This document shows positions 44,743 to 55,700 of a stretch of 64,000 nt of DNA, piece by piece. Positions within the stretch are counted from its first letter, which is position 1; each line of letters opens with the position of its first letter. The notes below the pieces were generated by a model. It worked only from the letters and a program-made list of their open reading frames with translations. It was not told the origin of the DNA and ran no database searches. This DNA comes from a bacterium ADurb.Bin243 (GTDB lineage Bacteria > Muiribacteriota > UBA9980). The translations under genes were made by a program, and so were the position numbers. The stretch lies in contig MWBZ01000004.1 of the NCBI GenBank assembly GCA_002069765.1, positions 1-64,000 of the forward strand, in the 5' to 3' direction.

Positions 44743-46146
44743 TTATTCGCCCTCGGTAAATCCGTATTGCTTGCTGAATTTTCTCAGCTTAAGTATGGCG
44801 CGTTCCTCGATCTGGCGCACGCGTTCGCGCGTCATCTGAAGATAGTGGCCTATTTCCTCGAGAGTGCGCGGGATGCCGTCGTCGAGGCCGAATCTCTTTT
44901 TAATTACGATCTGTTCTTTTTCGTTGAGCTCGTTTAAAACGCGGGCGATCTGGTTGCGCAGCATCTGCACGAATACCTGCTCTTCGGGACTCTTGGAATC
45001 TTTGTCTTCTATAAACGTTCCCATGGTGGATTCGTCGTCGCCGACGCTCATATCCAGCGAAAGCGGATCGAGCATGAGCTCTTTAATTTCGAGTATCTTA
45101 TGCGGTTCGCAATCCATCTCGACGGCCAGTTCTTCGGCCTTCGGCTCGCGCCCGAGCTTGCTAAAAAGCTTTCTGGAAATTTTCTTGAACTTGTTAATGA
45201 GCTCGACTATATGCACCGGCATCCTTATAAGCCTTGACTGATCGGCTATAGCGCGGGTTATCGCCTGCTTGATCCACCATGTGGCGTATGTGGAAAACTT
45301 GAACCCGAGCTTATATTCAAATTTTTCTATCGATTTGATCAGCCCGATATTTCCTTCTTGAATAAGATCTAAAAATAAAATGCCTCTGTTGGTATATTTT
45401 TTGGCTATCGATACCACGAGCCTCAGGTTAGCCTGTATGAGCTTCGAACGGGCGTCCATATCGCCGTCTTCTATCAGCACGGCCAGCTTTTGTTCCTGGT
45501 CCTGCTTTAAAAGGCTCAACGGCGCTATATCTTTTAAATACAGCTTAACCATATCGTCAAAATCGAGGCGCAAATCAGAACCGGATTCGGCGGCGTTCTC
45601 GTTGATAACTTCGATGCCGGCCTGCTTGACTTTTCTTAAAACGCGTTTAAAAACTTTTATGTCTACGAGCGTTTCCGGAAAAAAATCCTTGATGTACCTG
45701 TAGCTTATAACGCCCTTTTCTTTAGCCAGCTCGATAAATTCATCGAATCTGTCTATCGTCTTCGCGGAGGATTTAGGCGCTTTTTTTAAGGCCCCGGCCT
45801 TAGCGGGTTTAACGCCGGAAGCGCCGCGCCGCTCGGGAGACTTTTTTGAAAAAGATTCAGAAACGCTTACAGCCGAAGGCCGTTTTTTTGAAACGGCGGC
45901 GGATTTAACCGCGGCCGGCTTCACCGCCGAACGTATTTTTCCGTCTTTGACGCTTTTAGTTGCGGCCGTTTTAGTTTTTAAAGATTTCTTTAAGGCCGCG
46001 CCTTTTTTAACGGCTTTATCGTCAGGCCTGCCGCTTTTAACATCAGCGCTTCTGGCGGAAGAAGTTTTTGCGCTCTTAGCGGACGGCTTAAAAGTCGTTT
46101 TGTCGGACTTCGGTTCTGATTTTTTATCTAATTTATTTTTTTTCAT
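44743..46146 (-). CDS. rpoD: Primary RNA polymerase sigma factor with basic N-terminal tail
   Basis: 467 residues from ATG 46146 (TTG 46164 also possible; neither has a clear ribosome site). Residues 1-125 are Lys/Ser/Ala-rich and strongly basic. A region 1.1-like segment follows ([20 protein letters not shown]), then regions 1.2-2 ([37 protein letters not shown]), region 3 and region 4 with RFGLDDG and the helix-turn-helix [17 protein letters not shown]. It recognises the TTGACA/TATAAT-type promoters found across this window. Downstream of accA by 82 bases. Confidence 0.93.
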   Translation of the reverse strand: MKKNKLDKKSEPKSDKTTFKPSAKSAKTSSARSADVKSGRPDDKAVKKGAALKKSLKTKTAATKSVKDGKIRSAVKPAAVKSAAVSKKRPSAVSVSESFSKKSPERRGASGVKPAKAGALKKAPKSSAKTIDRFDEFIELAKEKGVISYRYIKDFFPETLVDIKVFKRVLRKVKQAGIEVINENAAESGSDLRLDFDDMVKLYLKDIAPLSLLKQDQEQKLAVLIEDGDMDARSKLIQANLRLVVSIAKKYTNRGILFLDLIQEGNIGLIKSIEKFEYKLGFKFSTYATWWIKQAITRAIADQSRLIRMPVHIVELINKFKKISRKLFSKLGREPKAEELAVEMDCEPHKILEIKELMLDPLSLDMSVGDDESTMGTFIEDKDSKSPEEQVFVQMLRNQIARVLNELNEKEQIVIKKRFGLDDGIPRTLEEIGHYLQMTRERVRQIEERAILKLRKFSKQYGFTEGE

Positions 46147-46228
46147 ATTCGTTTTAATCGGCAAAAATTTTATTACATTAATATGTTATTTTCATCACGC
46201 CATAAAAAAGAGCGGGACCGTTTCGCCA

Positions 46229-47194
46229 TTAACTTTCGAAAGAACAGAAAACGCCCATTTCCCTGAATTTTTTATAACGCCCTTTTACAAGCTCGTTTTT
46301 GTCTTTTTTGCACAACTCGTCCAGATTGCTTATAAGCGCCGCTTTAACGTTTTCGATGGTGCTTTTCGGGTCTCGATGGGCGCCGCCGGAAGGCTCGTTG
46401 ATTATCTGGTCTATAATTTTAAATTTATAAAGATCGTCGGCCGTGAGTTTAAGCGCCGCCGCCGCCAGAGGGGCTTTTCCGGCATCGCGGAACAGGATGG
46501 ACGCGCAGCCTTCCGGCGAAATTACCGAATAGATCGAATATTTAAGCATTAAAATCCTGTCGGCCACCGACAGGGCCAGGGCGCCTCCCGAGCCGCCTTC
46601 GCCCAGGACCACCGCCAGGACCGGAACTGCAAGCTGCGACATATCGCGGAGGTTCTCGGCTATCGCCAGCGCCTGGCCGCGCTCTTCGGCCTCGATTCCG
46701 GGGTATGCGCCGGGCGTGTCGATAAAGGTAATTATGGGCCTGTTGAACTTTTCAGCGAACTTCATAACGCGCATGGCCTTACGGTAGCCTTCGGGATGAG
46801 GCATTCCGAAATTGCGAAGCACTTTTTCCTCGGTGGTGCGGCCTTTATCCTGGGCGACTACGACTACCGGCCGGCCTTCGAGATAAGCCATTCCGGAAAT
46901 TATCGCATGGTCGTCCATAATATGGCGGTCGCCGCACAGGGCCGTAAATCCGGTAAAAACAGAATTAATATAATCGGAGGCGAGCGGCCTGTCTTTGTGG
47001 CGCGCTATCAATGTCTTCTGCCAGGCGTCGAGCTCGTCGAGGAGCTGGAGCTTTTTGCGTTCGAGAATTTCAACGACTTCGTTAAGCTTTATTCCTTCGT
47101 CGGAGCTGATCTGCTTGAATTTATTTATCTGTGAATCTATTTCATTCAGCTTTTCTTCCAGATTGATCAGGTTGGTCTGTATATTTTCCGCCAT
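46229..47194 (-). CDS. accA: Acetyl-CoA carboxylase carboxyltransferase subunit alpha
   Basis: 321 residues, the usual size. With AccD it transfers carboxyl from carboxybiotin to acetyl-CoA to make malonyl-CoA. Characteristic segments: FNRPIITFIDTPGAYPG, EERGQALAIAENL and GEGGSGGALALSVADRIL. The start is two bases after the accD stop, so the two subunits are coupled. AccB and AccC are not in the window. Confidence 0.96.
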   Translation of the reverse strand: MAENIQTNLINLEEKLNEIDSQINKFKQISSDEGIKLNEVVEILERKKLQLLDELDAWQKTLIARHKDRPLASDYINSVFTGFTALCGDRHIMDDHAIISGMAYLEGRPVVVVAQDKGRTTEEKVLRNFGMPHPEGYRKAMRVMKFAEKFNRPIITFIDTPGAYPGIEAEERGQALAIAENLRDMSQLAVPVLAVVLGEGGSGGALALSVADRILMLKYSIYSVISPEGCASILFRDAGKAPLAAAALKLTADDLYKFKIIDQIINEPSGGAHRDPKSTIENVKAALISNLDELCKKDKNELVKGRYKKFREMGVFCSFES

Positions 47195-47196
47195 GG

Positions 47197-48048
47197 CTAT
47201 TCATCCGTCCTTTGATTAGAATTAATAAAATCGAGAATGAACATGAGCTTGTCGTGCATCTCCGCTCTGGGAACTACCATATCGATTATGCCGTGCTTCA
47301 GTAAAAATTCGGAGCGCTGAAAGCCTTCGGGCAGTTTCTGCCTTATAGTCTGTTCTATAACGCGGGGGCCCGCAAAGCAAATTAAAGCGTTCGGCTCGGC
47401 TATTATAATATCGCCGAGCATCGAATAGCTGGCCGTAACGCCGCCCGTTGTAGGATCGACTAAAACAGATATGAACATAAGCCCCGCTTTGGCATGAACG
47501 GCAAGGGCGGCTGAGGTCTTCGCCATCTGCATCAGCGAGAAAATGCCTTCCTGCATGCGCGCGCCGCCCGACGTAGAAACTATGATCAGCGGCAAACGAT
47601 TTTGCGTGGCGTATTCCGTTATCAAAGTTATCTTTTCGCCCAGAGCCGATCCCATGGATCCGCCCATAAAATAAAAATCCATAACGCCGAGGGCGGCTTT
47701 GTTTTTTCCGATCATGGCCGAACCCGTTATGCAGGCGTCGTTCATCTTTGATTTATCACGGGATTTTTTATACCTTTCGCAATATTTTTCGGTATCGACG
47801 AATTCGAGAGGGTCCAGAGAACCGACGTCCGAAAATAATTCAACGAACGAACCGGGTTCGACTATCGAATTAATTCTGTCTCTCGCCGATATTTTAAAGT
47901 GATAGCCGCATTGAGCGCAAACCCAGAGGTTCTTTTCGAGGTCTTTTTTATAAATAACCCGCTGACAACCGGGGCATTTTTCCCATAATCCCTGAGGCAC
48001 TTTCGATTTTTCTCTGTCGGGAACTAAAAGCTTGGAAAACCAGCCCAT
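47197..48048 (-). CDS. accD: Acetyl-CoA carboxylase carboxyltransferase subunit beta
   Basis: 283 residues. An N-terminal four-Cys zinc ribbon (CPGC...CAQC, about 24-47) is followed by the crotonase-like domain with GGSMGSALGEK, STSGGARMQEGIFS and TTGGVTASYSMLGD. GGAGG precedes the ATG. Directly upstream of accA. Confidence 0.96.
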   Translation of the reverse strand: MGWFSKLLVPDREKSKVPQGLWEKCPGCQRVIYKKDLEKNLWVCAQCGYHFKISARDRINSIVEPGSFVELFSDVGSLDPLEFVDTEKYCERYKKSRDKSKMNDACITGSAMIGKNKAALGVMDFYFMGGSMGSALGEKITLITEYATQNRLPLIIVSTSGGARMQEGIFSLMQMAKTSAALAVHAKAGLMFISVLVDPTTGGVTASYSMLGDIIIAEPNALICFAGPRVIEQTIRQKLPEGFQRSEFLLKHGIIDMVVPRAEMHDKLMFILDFINSNQRTDE

Positions 48049-48080
48049 ATGTATTATTTCCTCCCTTAATGTCGTCTCTG

Positions 48081-49391
48081 CTACTTAGATGGTATCTTGA
48101 CTTTATAATGTTCTGAGAAATCGACTTTATTGATCATTATATGGTATAAATTCATTTTACAATTCGCGAAAACCGGAAGCTGGGAATAAGGCGGAGGCGG
48201 TATTTTCATAGAAGTGAAAAAATCGGGCGAGATGGCGAAATAAAGTTTGCTGACCGGAACAGCTGTGGAAAACTCCGCGGTGCCTTTGAGCTCTCCGTCT
48301 ATAAAACAGTCTATGCTCGACGCCGTTTTAAAAATAAACTTTACGGTATGCATGGCGGCCTTCTCCCAGCCTCCGCCGGCTATCTTTCTTGCCGGAGTTC
48401 CTGAAGGCGAGTCGTACAATTCCCAATCCACCTCGGAAAATTTAACGCCGAAGCCTATTTTGCCCATTGTCGCATCTTCGCCTCCGGCCTGCAGAGGGTC
48501 TTTAAAAAAATATACGAGCCCGTTGGCGCACGGAGTATAATTTTCTCCGGAAGCGGTTTCTAAAAGCCTGTTTTCATAAGTGTTTCTAACGGGCTCGTCC
48601 AGGATTTCCTGCGTATATTTGAACATAAACTCAAAAGTCACCTTTTTATCGGGTAGCGGCAGAGTTGTGACAGCTTCTTTGCTCGTAAGAAGCAACGCAT
48701 CGGAAGACGATTTGTTAGTGGCGTCTTTTGCCGATAAGACCACGTAACCCGGCGTGCCTTTGATCTGGGCCGTGCCGGAAGTTTCGGTGCGGTAAAAAGT
48801 GGGCGCAATATTGCCTTCGTAAAATTTGTCATACCCTGGATTTAAATAAGGCTCCCTTGCGATTTTACCGGTGTCCGGGTTCCTGGCGCATATGTAATAA
48901 AGATCGGCATAATAAGCCTCGCCCCAGGGGCACATAGGTATTTTTTCGAGAAAATAGCGTTTGATGTCCACTTCGCCCGTTTTATAGGATGGCTTATCGG
49001 CATATTCGCTCGCAAAAATTTCGTTAATATCGGCGTTGAGCGGATAAGTTTTAATTATTTTATCGGTTGAATCGAGCACGGCTGTCGCGCGGAAAGTTTT
49101 TTCCACGAGATCGCTTAACTTGGCAGGCCTTGCGTTCAAAATGAAATAATCGCCTTCGCCGGTGTTATCCCTGATAACATTATATTCATCAGCCATAAAA
49201 CTGCCGACGGCTTTTTTTATTTCCATAAGATCGGCCTTCACTTTGGTGTTTGCCGCATCGGTCCTCATGTTCGAATAGTAAAACGCGGCGAAACTCGTAA
49301 GCACGCCCAGAATAACAAGCGCCACGAGCAGTTCGATCAACGACATGGCCTTGCATCCGTACTCTTTGACCAAGATTTTTTTTATTTTCAT
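48081..49391 (-). CDS. Type IV pilin-like (prepilin N-terminal motif) protein with lectin-like C-terminal part
   Basis: 436 residues. A short leader and class III signal GCKAMSLIELLVALVILGVL, with the conserved Glu at +5 of the mature chain; the residue before the cleavage site is Ala (A|MSLIE) instead of the usual Gly. A long helix and an unassigned middle follow, then from about residue 235 a beta-rich region resembling LamG/concanavalin folds (IDCFIDGELKGTAEF). The size far exceeds a major pilin, suggesting a minor pseudopilin or surface tip protein. AGGAG precedes the ATG. No pilus assembly genes are nearby. Confidence 0.78.
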   Translation of the reverse strand: MKIKKILVKEYGCKAMSLIELLVALVILGVLTSFAAFYYSNMRTDAANTKVKADLMEIKKAVGSFMADEYNVIRDNTGEGDYFILNARPAKLSDLVEKTFRATAVLDSTDKIIKTYPLNADINEIFASEYADKPSYKTGEVDIKRYFLEKIPMCPWGEAYYADLYYICARNPDTGKIAREPYLNPGYDKFYEGNIAPTFYRTETSGTAQIKGTPGYVVLSAKDATNKSSSDALLLTSKEAVTTLPLPDKKVTFEFMFKYTQEILDEPVRNTYENRLLETASGENYTPCANGLVYFFKDPLQAGGEDATMGKIGFGVKFSEVDWELYDSPSGTPARKIAGGGWEKAAMHTVKFIFKTASSIDCFIDGELKGTAEFSTAVPVSKLYFAISPDFFTSMKIPPPPYSQLPVFANCKMNLYHIMINKVDFSEHYKVKIPSK

Positions 49392-49427
49392 GCCGCTCTC
49401 CTTTTAATTTAAAGCGTTTACGAAAAG

Positions 49428-50549
49428 TTAAATAACCAGCATCGCGTCGCCGTAACTGTAAAACATAAAATCGTTGTTTATGGCGAAATCGTAAGCGCTT
49501 TTCATTTTATCGTTTCCCATAAACGCGGATACCATCATCAGCAATGTGGATTTCGGCAAATGAAAGTTGGTTATCATGGCGTCCGCGTTCTTGAACTTAT
49601 AGCCGTCGTATATGAAAAGATCCGTCTCCGCGCAATAGGAGTTAGCGGCCGGATCATAAACCACCCTGTCGATGCTTTCGATAGTCCTGACGGAAGTAGT
49701 GCCGCAGCAGAAAAGTTTCTTGCCGTTTTTATTTTTAATGAACCCGGTTATTCTGGAATACGAATCTTTTTCGATTTTAATTAATTCCTTATGCATGACG
49801 TGATCGCGGATATCGTTTTTTTCAACGAGTTTGAACGTGCCGAGCCCGACATGCAAAGTTATCTTTTCGATAGCTACGCCTTTTTCGCAAAGGCGCGAAA
49901 GAAGGTCCGGCGTAAAGTGGAATCCGGCCGTAGGCGCCGCCACCGATCCGCTTTCGCGGGCGTAAACGGTCTGGTACCCTTCGCAGTCGATCTGATCGTC
50001 TTTAAAAACGCCGCCTTCTTCTACCGGAGCGGGCTTGTTTTTTATTATATAAGGCGGAAGCGGAACGTGCCCGCACATATCTACGATATCGAAAAGGTCG
50101 AGATGGGCGAATTCCTTTTTTTCGAACTCGAAGAGCCATGCGCCGTCGGTTTCGCCGCGCCCGATCGCCACCGCGTCGAGAAGGCCTCCGTCTATATGCA
50201 CCCTCACGCCGGGTTTAATGCGTCTGGAAGGCTTTACCAGAGCGCTGAAAACATTGTCCCCCGAACGCCTCAAAAGCAAAAGCTCTATGCGCGCCCCGCT
50301 TTCATGCTTGGTGCCGTAAAGCCTGGCCTTGAAGACTCTGGTTTCGTTTAATATAAGCATATCGCCGTTATTGAAATAATCAACGATATCGCCGAATTTT
50401 TTCGAAGCCATTTCGCCGCTGGACCTGTCGAATACCAGAAGCCTGGCTTCGTCTCGCTTCAAATAAGGCCTGACGGCTATTTTTGAATCGTCGAGCGCGA
50501 AATCGTAAGAAGTTATATCGAATTTGTGATTGGTGTTTTCGTTTGTCAT
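49428..50549 (-). CDS. queA: S-adenosylmethionine:tRNA ribosyltransferase-isomerase
   Basis: 373 residues, slightly longer than common QueA (about 340-356). Adds the cyclopentene ring of epoxyqueuosine to preQ1-modified tRNA, using SAM. Motifs: MLILNETRVFKARL, AAPTAGFHFT, ITLHVGLGTF and NFHLPKSTLLMMVSAF. No tgt or other queuosine gene adjoins. In a co-directional run between yvcK and the pilin-like gene. Confidence 0.95.
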   Translation of the reverse strand: MTNENTNHKFDITSYDFALDDSKIAVRPYLKRDEARLLVFDRSSGEMASKKFGDIVDYFNNGDMLILNETRVFKARLYGTKHESGARIELLLLRRSGDNVFSALVKPSRRIKPGVRVHIDGGLLDAVAIGRGETDGAWLFEFEKKEFAHLDLFDIVDMCGHVPLPPYIIKNKPAPVEEGGVFKDDQIDCEGYQTVYARESGSVAAPTAGFHFTPDLLSRLCEKGVAIEKITLHVGLGTFKLVEKNDIRDHVMHKELIKIEKDSYSRITGFIKNKNGKKLFCCGTTSVRTIESIDRVVYDPAANSYCAETDLFIYDGYKFKNADAMITNFHLPKSTLLMMVSAFMGNDKMKSAYDFAINNDFMFYSYGDAMLVI

Positions 50550-50614
50550 TTTTAAATTTCTTCTTTTTCCGGCATACGCTTTTTATTTTTTATCCGCTGC
50601 CATAAAAACGTTTT

Positions 50615-51865
50615 CTAGGCCGGCATTTTATGTTTTACGATATCGAGAATGCATTTCGCCAGCTTGTCCGGGTCGTGCCTTAAAAAATCGCTCGCCGCCG
50701 AAAGGTCGGACCTTACTATTTTTACGCCGAGGGCCGCTATTTTTTCGATATCTATTTTAACGGGCTCGGCCCTGCTGGCCCTGTATTTAGCCAGCAGCAC
50801 ATCCGAAGCGTTAGTCACGTCCGACACCACTATATAATCTATGGAGCGCTCGCCCAGTATGGAAGTAATAACTTTTAAATGATCGTAAGCGCTGTAATTA
50901 TCGGTTTCGCCCGGCTGAGTCATAACATTGCATATATATATTTTTAGCGCGGCCGATTTAATTATCGCGTCTTTTATTCCGCCTATGAGCAGGTTCGGCA
51001 TCAGGCTCGTATATAGCGAACCGGGGCCTATTATAATAACCTTCGCTTTTTCGATTTCCGAAACCGCTTCGGGCAGGGCCTCTGCGCCTTCGGGTTCGAT
51101 GGCTATGCTTCGTATCTTCTTATTAAGCGCGTTATAGGCTATCTGCGACTCGCCGATAACGACGCTGCCGTCTTCGTAAACCGCTTTAAGGTTGAGCGCC
51201 ACGTCGGTGGACGGAAGCACTTTTCCGGAGACGGCGAGTATCTTTGAAGACTCCTTGACGGCCTTTACGAAATCCCCGGTTACATGCGTCAGCGCGGCTA
51301 TAAAAAGGTTTCCGAAAGAGTGCCCGCCGAGTTCGGTGTTGTCTTTAAAGCGGTACTGAAAAAGCTTTGTCAGCAAAGGCTCTTCGGTGGAAAGCGCTAT
51401 AAGGCAGTTGCGGATATCTCCGGGAGGCAGTATATTCATTTCGCCGCGGAGCCGGCCCGAAGAGCCGCCATCGTCGGCCACCGTAACTATGGCCGCCAGA
51501 TTTTTGGAATCGCCGCTATATTCGCGCACGCCGCGAAGCATGGTGGAAAGGCCGGTTCCGCCGCCGATCATGACTATAGGCGGCATGACCGCCGGGCGCC
51601 TGCGCGCTTTCACGTCGTGAAAATAATCGTCGATATGGCCGCTTTGAGCGATTTTTATAATTTTTTCAACGAACAGTATGATCTTTATTAGCGAAACCGT
51701 TCCTACCAGAGAAAAAAACGCCGCCAGAGCCATGTAATAAAAACGGTCAATTTCAGCCTCGCGGCAAAGCCTTCCGCAGCACACGCCGAGCGTGAAAACG
51801 CTTATTCCGAGAGCCAATATCCATCGTTTTATCCCGAGGCCGCCTATCAGCCATTTTGAAATCAT
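50615..51865 (-). CDS. yvcK: YvcK/CofD-like protein (gluconeogenesis factor)
   Basis: 416 residues. Two hydrophobic segments at the N terminus (about 10-30 and 40-65), then the YvcK domain: VMIGGGTGLSTMLRGV, TVADDGGSSGRLRGE, PPGDIRNCLIALS and GPGSLYTSLMPNLL. In B. subtilis YvcK binds UDP-GlcNAc and links carbon source to cell-wall synthesis and PBP1 placement. The membrane extension is seen in some lineages. Gene is 50 bases after the PilZ gene. Confidence 0.9.
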   Translation of the reverse strand: MISKWLIGGLGIKRWILALGISVFTLGVCCGRLCREAEIDRFYYMALAAFFSLVGTVSLIKIILFVEKIIKIAQSGHIDDYFHDVKARRRPAVMPPIVMIGGGTGLSTMLRGVREYSGDSKNLAAIVTVADDGGSSGRLRGEMNILPPGDIRNCLIALSTEEPLLTKLFQYRFKDNTELGGHSFGNLFIAALTHVTGDFVKAVKESSKILAVSGKVLPSTDVALNLKAVYEDGSVVIGESQIAYNALNKKIRSIAIEPEGAEALPEAVSEIEKAKVIIIGPGSLYTSLMPNLLIGGIKDAIIKSAALKIYICNVMTQPGETDNYSAYDHLKVITSILGERSIDYIVVSDVTNASDVLLAKYRASRAEPVKIDIEKIAALGVKIVRSDLSAASDFLRHDPDKLAKCILDIVKHKMPA

Positions 51866-51915
51866 ATTAAGTATCCAGACCGTCTTTTAATTTACGCGCC
51901 GGCTTCGCGGCCGCA

Positions 51916-52527
51916 TTAAGCTTTAAGGTTAAGCCCGGGAGCGGATTTCGTTTTTTTCTGTTCATCGAAAACGAAATTGATTATAGCTTCCCTGTCGGTT
52001 TCGTTTATTTCAAGAAAAATTACGCCCACCTTGAAGACCATTTCGTTTTCGAACATTTCCCTTACGATGCGAGACAGCTTTCCTTTTACCGCGATAACCC
52101 TCGATCCGTCTATGTTCAATTCTATGTCGAAAATAGAGTTCAAATGCGGCATGGCGTCGTAAAAAGCGAACAGCATGCCGCCGCCCGAAATATTTATTAT
52201 TCTCGTCCTATAGCATTTTTCAGGTTCGCCCACTTCCCTGACGGTAGCCTTCAGCTTGCCGCTGGAATCCACTTCGGCCGAGTTTTTCTCTATGGCGTCC
52301 ATCGCCGAAAGCCTGAAGTATTGTCTTCTGGAATGCTCTTCCGTCTTTCCGGCCTCGCTGAGAGTAAGCGTTATGGCGCCGTCCATCTTTTTTTCGAGTA
52401 TCTTGAAAGTAATGGCGCAAACTTCGTTCGAGCCGATAAAATTGACCGAAACGAAATCCCCCACTATTAAAGGTATAGCTTCGCCGCGGCTGTTTTTAGG
52501 CTCCGCCTCGAAAGTAAGTTTAATCAT
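51916..52527 (-). CDS. PilZ-domain (c-di-GMP receptor) protein
   Basis: 203 residues. An N-terminal YcgR-N-like beta region (about 1-75) is followed by a PilZ domain (about 78-195). The c-di-GMP ligand motifs are present: RRQYFR and INISGGGM. It likely senses the nucleotide made by cyclases such as the GGDEF protein in this window and controls motility or surface export. GGAAG precedes the ATG; a promoter sits just upstream, making it the first gene of the run to yvcK-queA. Confidence 0.87.
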   Translation of the reverse strand: MIKLTFEAEPKNSRGEAIPLIVGDFVSVNFIGSNEVCAITFKILEKKMDGAITLTLSEAGKTEEHSRRQYFRLSAMDAIEKNSAEVDSSGKLKATVREVGEPEKCYRTRIINISGGGMLFAFYDAMPHLNSIFDIELNIDGSRVIAVKGKLSRIVREMFENEMVFKVGVIFLEINETDREAIINFVFDEQKKTKSAPGLNLKA

Positions 52528-52556
52528 AAGCTTCCAAACTCTAAATAGTGAATAAA

Positions 52557-52586
52557 ATTATATCATATAACCTATCGATTTGTCAA
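52557..52586 (-). promoter_or_regulatory. Strong promoter of the PilZ-yvcK-queA run
   Basis: Minus strand TTGACA (52586-52581), 18-base spacer, TATAAT (52562-52557) with extended TGa. About 30 bases before the PilZ start. Confidence 0.75.
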
Positions 52587-52644
52587 AATAAAGTTAATCG
52601 CGATTCTTTAATATCGTTTTTTACGCCCGCCTGAATTAAAAATA

Positions 52645-52669
52645 CCGCCCGGTCAAAAAGTCCGGACGG
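52645..52669 (-). terminator. Terminator after the giant TPR gene
   Basis: Stem 52645-52652 with 52662-52669 (CCGCCCGG/CCGGACGG, one G-U pair), followed on the minus strand by TATTTTT. 40-65 bases after the stop. Confidence 0.65.
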
Positions 52670-52709
52670 CGTTTCATTTAATCCTGCGGGCATGCCCGTT
52701 ATATATGAG

Positions 52710-55700
52710 CTATTTAGGCTGCTTCGCCGTTATCCTTTCGATAGATTCGATAATTTCGCGGCGGCGCGGCGTGTTCGGGAAACGTTCCAGCGCCTTATTG
52801 TACGCCTCTTTGGCGCGGTCCAGATCATACTTCGCGTTTTCGTATATCCAGCCGATCTCGATCTGGGCGTCGGGAGCGTTTTCGTGGTCGAAGTAACGGT
52901 TAACCATATTTTCGAAATCCTGAATGGCGGCGTCGTAATCTTTCATGTAGCGCTCGTTGACAAGGCCTTTCTCGTACTGCGCTTTTTTCGCGTAAAGCGA
53001 GTCCTGATAGCGGTCGATAAGCTCCTGAAAAACTTCCAGTGCGTATATATATTCCTGTTTTTGAATATAAAGAGTTCCCAGGGTGTAACGGACGTATTCG
53101 GTTTTATCGTACTGCGGGGACTCCTGGACGATCTGGCGGTAAAAGCGGATCGCTTCGTCAAGATTGTTTGCCATGCGGTACATTTCCGCCAGCTTGAGGG
53201 CGACGTCGTAATATCGCGGATATTTCGGGAAGTTTTCTATAACGCGCTTGAGCGCTTCGGCCGCGCGGTCGAGTTTTTTAGTCTGCTCGCACACTTTAGA
53301 AAGCTCTATCAGGTAGCCGGGCAGCTTGGCGTCTTTTTCGGGCAGCGAATTGATTAAAGCTTCCAGCTTTTCGATCTTGATTTCGGGGTCTTTTTCCGCC
53401 GCTATTTCTATTTCAGCCGAAGATAGTGAAATTTCGCCAGTTTCGAGCGCCACTTCGAAAGTGCCCTTCTTCTGGTCGGCCTTTTTCTTTTCCTCCATCA
53501 TCTCGTCCTCGTCGAGGACCTGCTCGTGTATGCTCACGAACTTATCGGGAGAGGCCAATATTTGCGCGACGCGGTCTTCGCCCGTTTTGGCCCAGCGGGA
53601 TATAGGAAAGTAAAACTTTACTTTTCTGTACGCGTCCACCGCTTCGTCGCGTTTTTTGAGAAGCTCGTAGCATTCGCCGATCTTGAACTGGAGATATGCC
53701 AGGAAATCTACGTCTTCGGGCTGATTTTTAACTATGAACTCGCGGTATAACTCTATGGCTTTTTTGGGCTTGTTTATTTTGGTTTCAAATATGGCCCCGA
53801 GCGCGGTTATTCCTTTTATAAGAACGTCGTCTGGAACTTTCATTTGTATCATTTTACGGTAATATACCGAAGCCTTTTCGAATTCTTCGGCGTCGCGCTC
53901 GTAAAGCCTGGCCGCATAATAGAGGTAATGATAATTCGAGGGGTCGTCGGGCGAAGTTTCGACTATCTGAAGTAAATCCGCCACTTTCTTTTCGACTTCT
54001 ATGCGCCTGAATTCTTTTTCGGTTTCGCTTGTCAGCTTGAGTTCCGGCACTACTTCCTTTAAAGTTTTTATGGTTTCCGCTTTTTCCGCGATCTGCTTTT
54101 CTTCGTAGGCCGATTGCAGCAATATCATCGCATCGCCGTATTTTTTATCGCTTTTATGGGTATTTTTAAATTTTTCGAGAAGCTTGACGCCCTTTTTGGG
54201 CTGCTTGAGTTCTTTTATCAGAAGGGATGCCGCGCGGTACATAATTTCGCCCTCGTTTTCATATCCCGGAAACCGTTCGAGAATATCGTTCAATTCTTCA
54301 TAAGCCAGAGCATAGTCGAAGGTTTTTTCCTCGCATATCCTTACTGCCTCCAGCTTGTACTTGATTTCATCGGTATCGCCCGAAACGTAAGACGAACATT
54401 TGTTCAGATATCCAACGGCGTTGGCGTAATCCTTGAACTTTTCCTCGTAAATTTTAGCGTTTTCGTGCATCAATTCCAGCGATTTCTCGTCGCCGATATT
54501 TTCGCTTATGTACTTGTCGTTTTCAGCTATTTTCCTGTAATTTTCAACTTTCAATATCAGTTCGTCGGCCGCGTTAAAAAACTGCGGAAACTTATCCTGC
54601 ATCGTCCTTATCAAAAACAACGCCCTTTCATACTGCTTGAATTCTTTGGCGAGCAATGCGCTATGGCGTTCGTACGCGGAAAAAACCAGCTTCGGATACT
54701 GCGAATATTTCGCGGTCAATTCCCTGTAAGTTTCCGCGGCTTTCTCGTAATCGCCGGATTCTTCGTATGAATTTGCCAGCATAAACATAACGATAGGCAG
54801 TTTGGGCGAGCCCGGATTGGATTCTATATAACTTAAATATTTATTGGTTTTTGAAGATTTTACAGGCGGAAGCGCCATTTCACGCCTTAAATTATACGTT
54901 TCCTCGTCGATATCGGATTTTGGCTTTACGATAGAAACGCCGCCTTTTTTAAACCAGCTCGGAGCGCTGATTCCGATATCGCTCAAATCTACGGATTTTT
55001 GAAACCATGAATATTCGAGAGGTTTCGAAGGCTTACGAAACCACGAAACGTCTTCGGCATAAGCCGTAACGCGCCCCGACGGAATTTCCAGCCCGCCGTC
55101 TATAAGTTCCGCACCGGAATAATCAGATTTTTCAGCGCCGGCAGATTCGCCCGGAGTTCCGAACATCTTTTTTGAATAGTCGTAAAGTCCGTTCAGAAGA
55201 CCTTCTTCGCCATTATTCCCTACCGGAGACTTTTTTACGGCTTCGGCTTCTGTAGTGCCGCCCTTTTCAGAGCTTTCGAGGGACGTTTCGGAAGTGGAGC
55301 CGGACTGCCCGGCGGCTTTATCGCTTTCTTCCCCCGCGGCTTTGCTTTTTTCCTTTTCTTTCGCGGCGCTGGTTTCTATCGCCCTTAGATAGTTCTGAAG
55401 AACGTTGAGGTCGATGTTAAGAAGGTTGGCTATCTTCGCGTCGAGTTTTTCGGCCCTGGCTTCGCTTTCGTATTTTGACATTATCATGCTGTAGCAGCGG
55501 AAAGCGTCTTCGTAATATTTAAGATTGACCGCGTATATGAGGCCGGCTTCGAACAGCGCCATCATCTGGGTCCTGGAATGAAGGTCTTTCATGTTTATTA
55601 CCTGTTCGTAGCAATCCACTGCCGCCTTATAATCTTTTTCATGGGCCGCCAGCGTTTTTGCCAGAAGGAAAAGTATTTCCGAAAGAGTATTTTCATCTTC

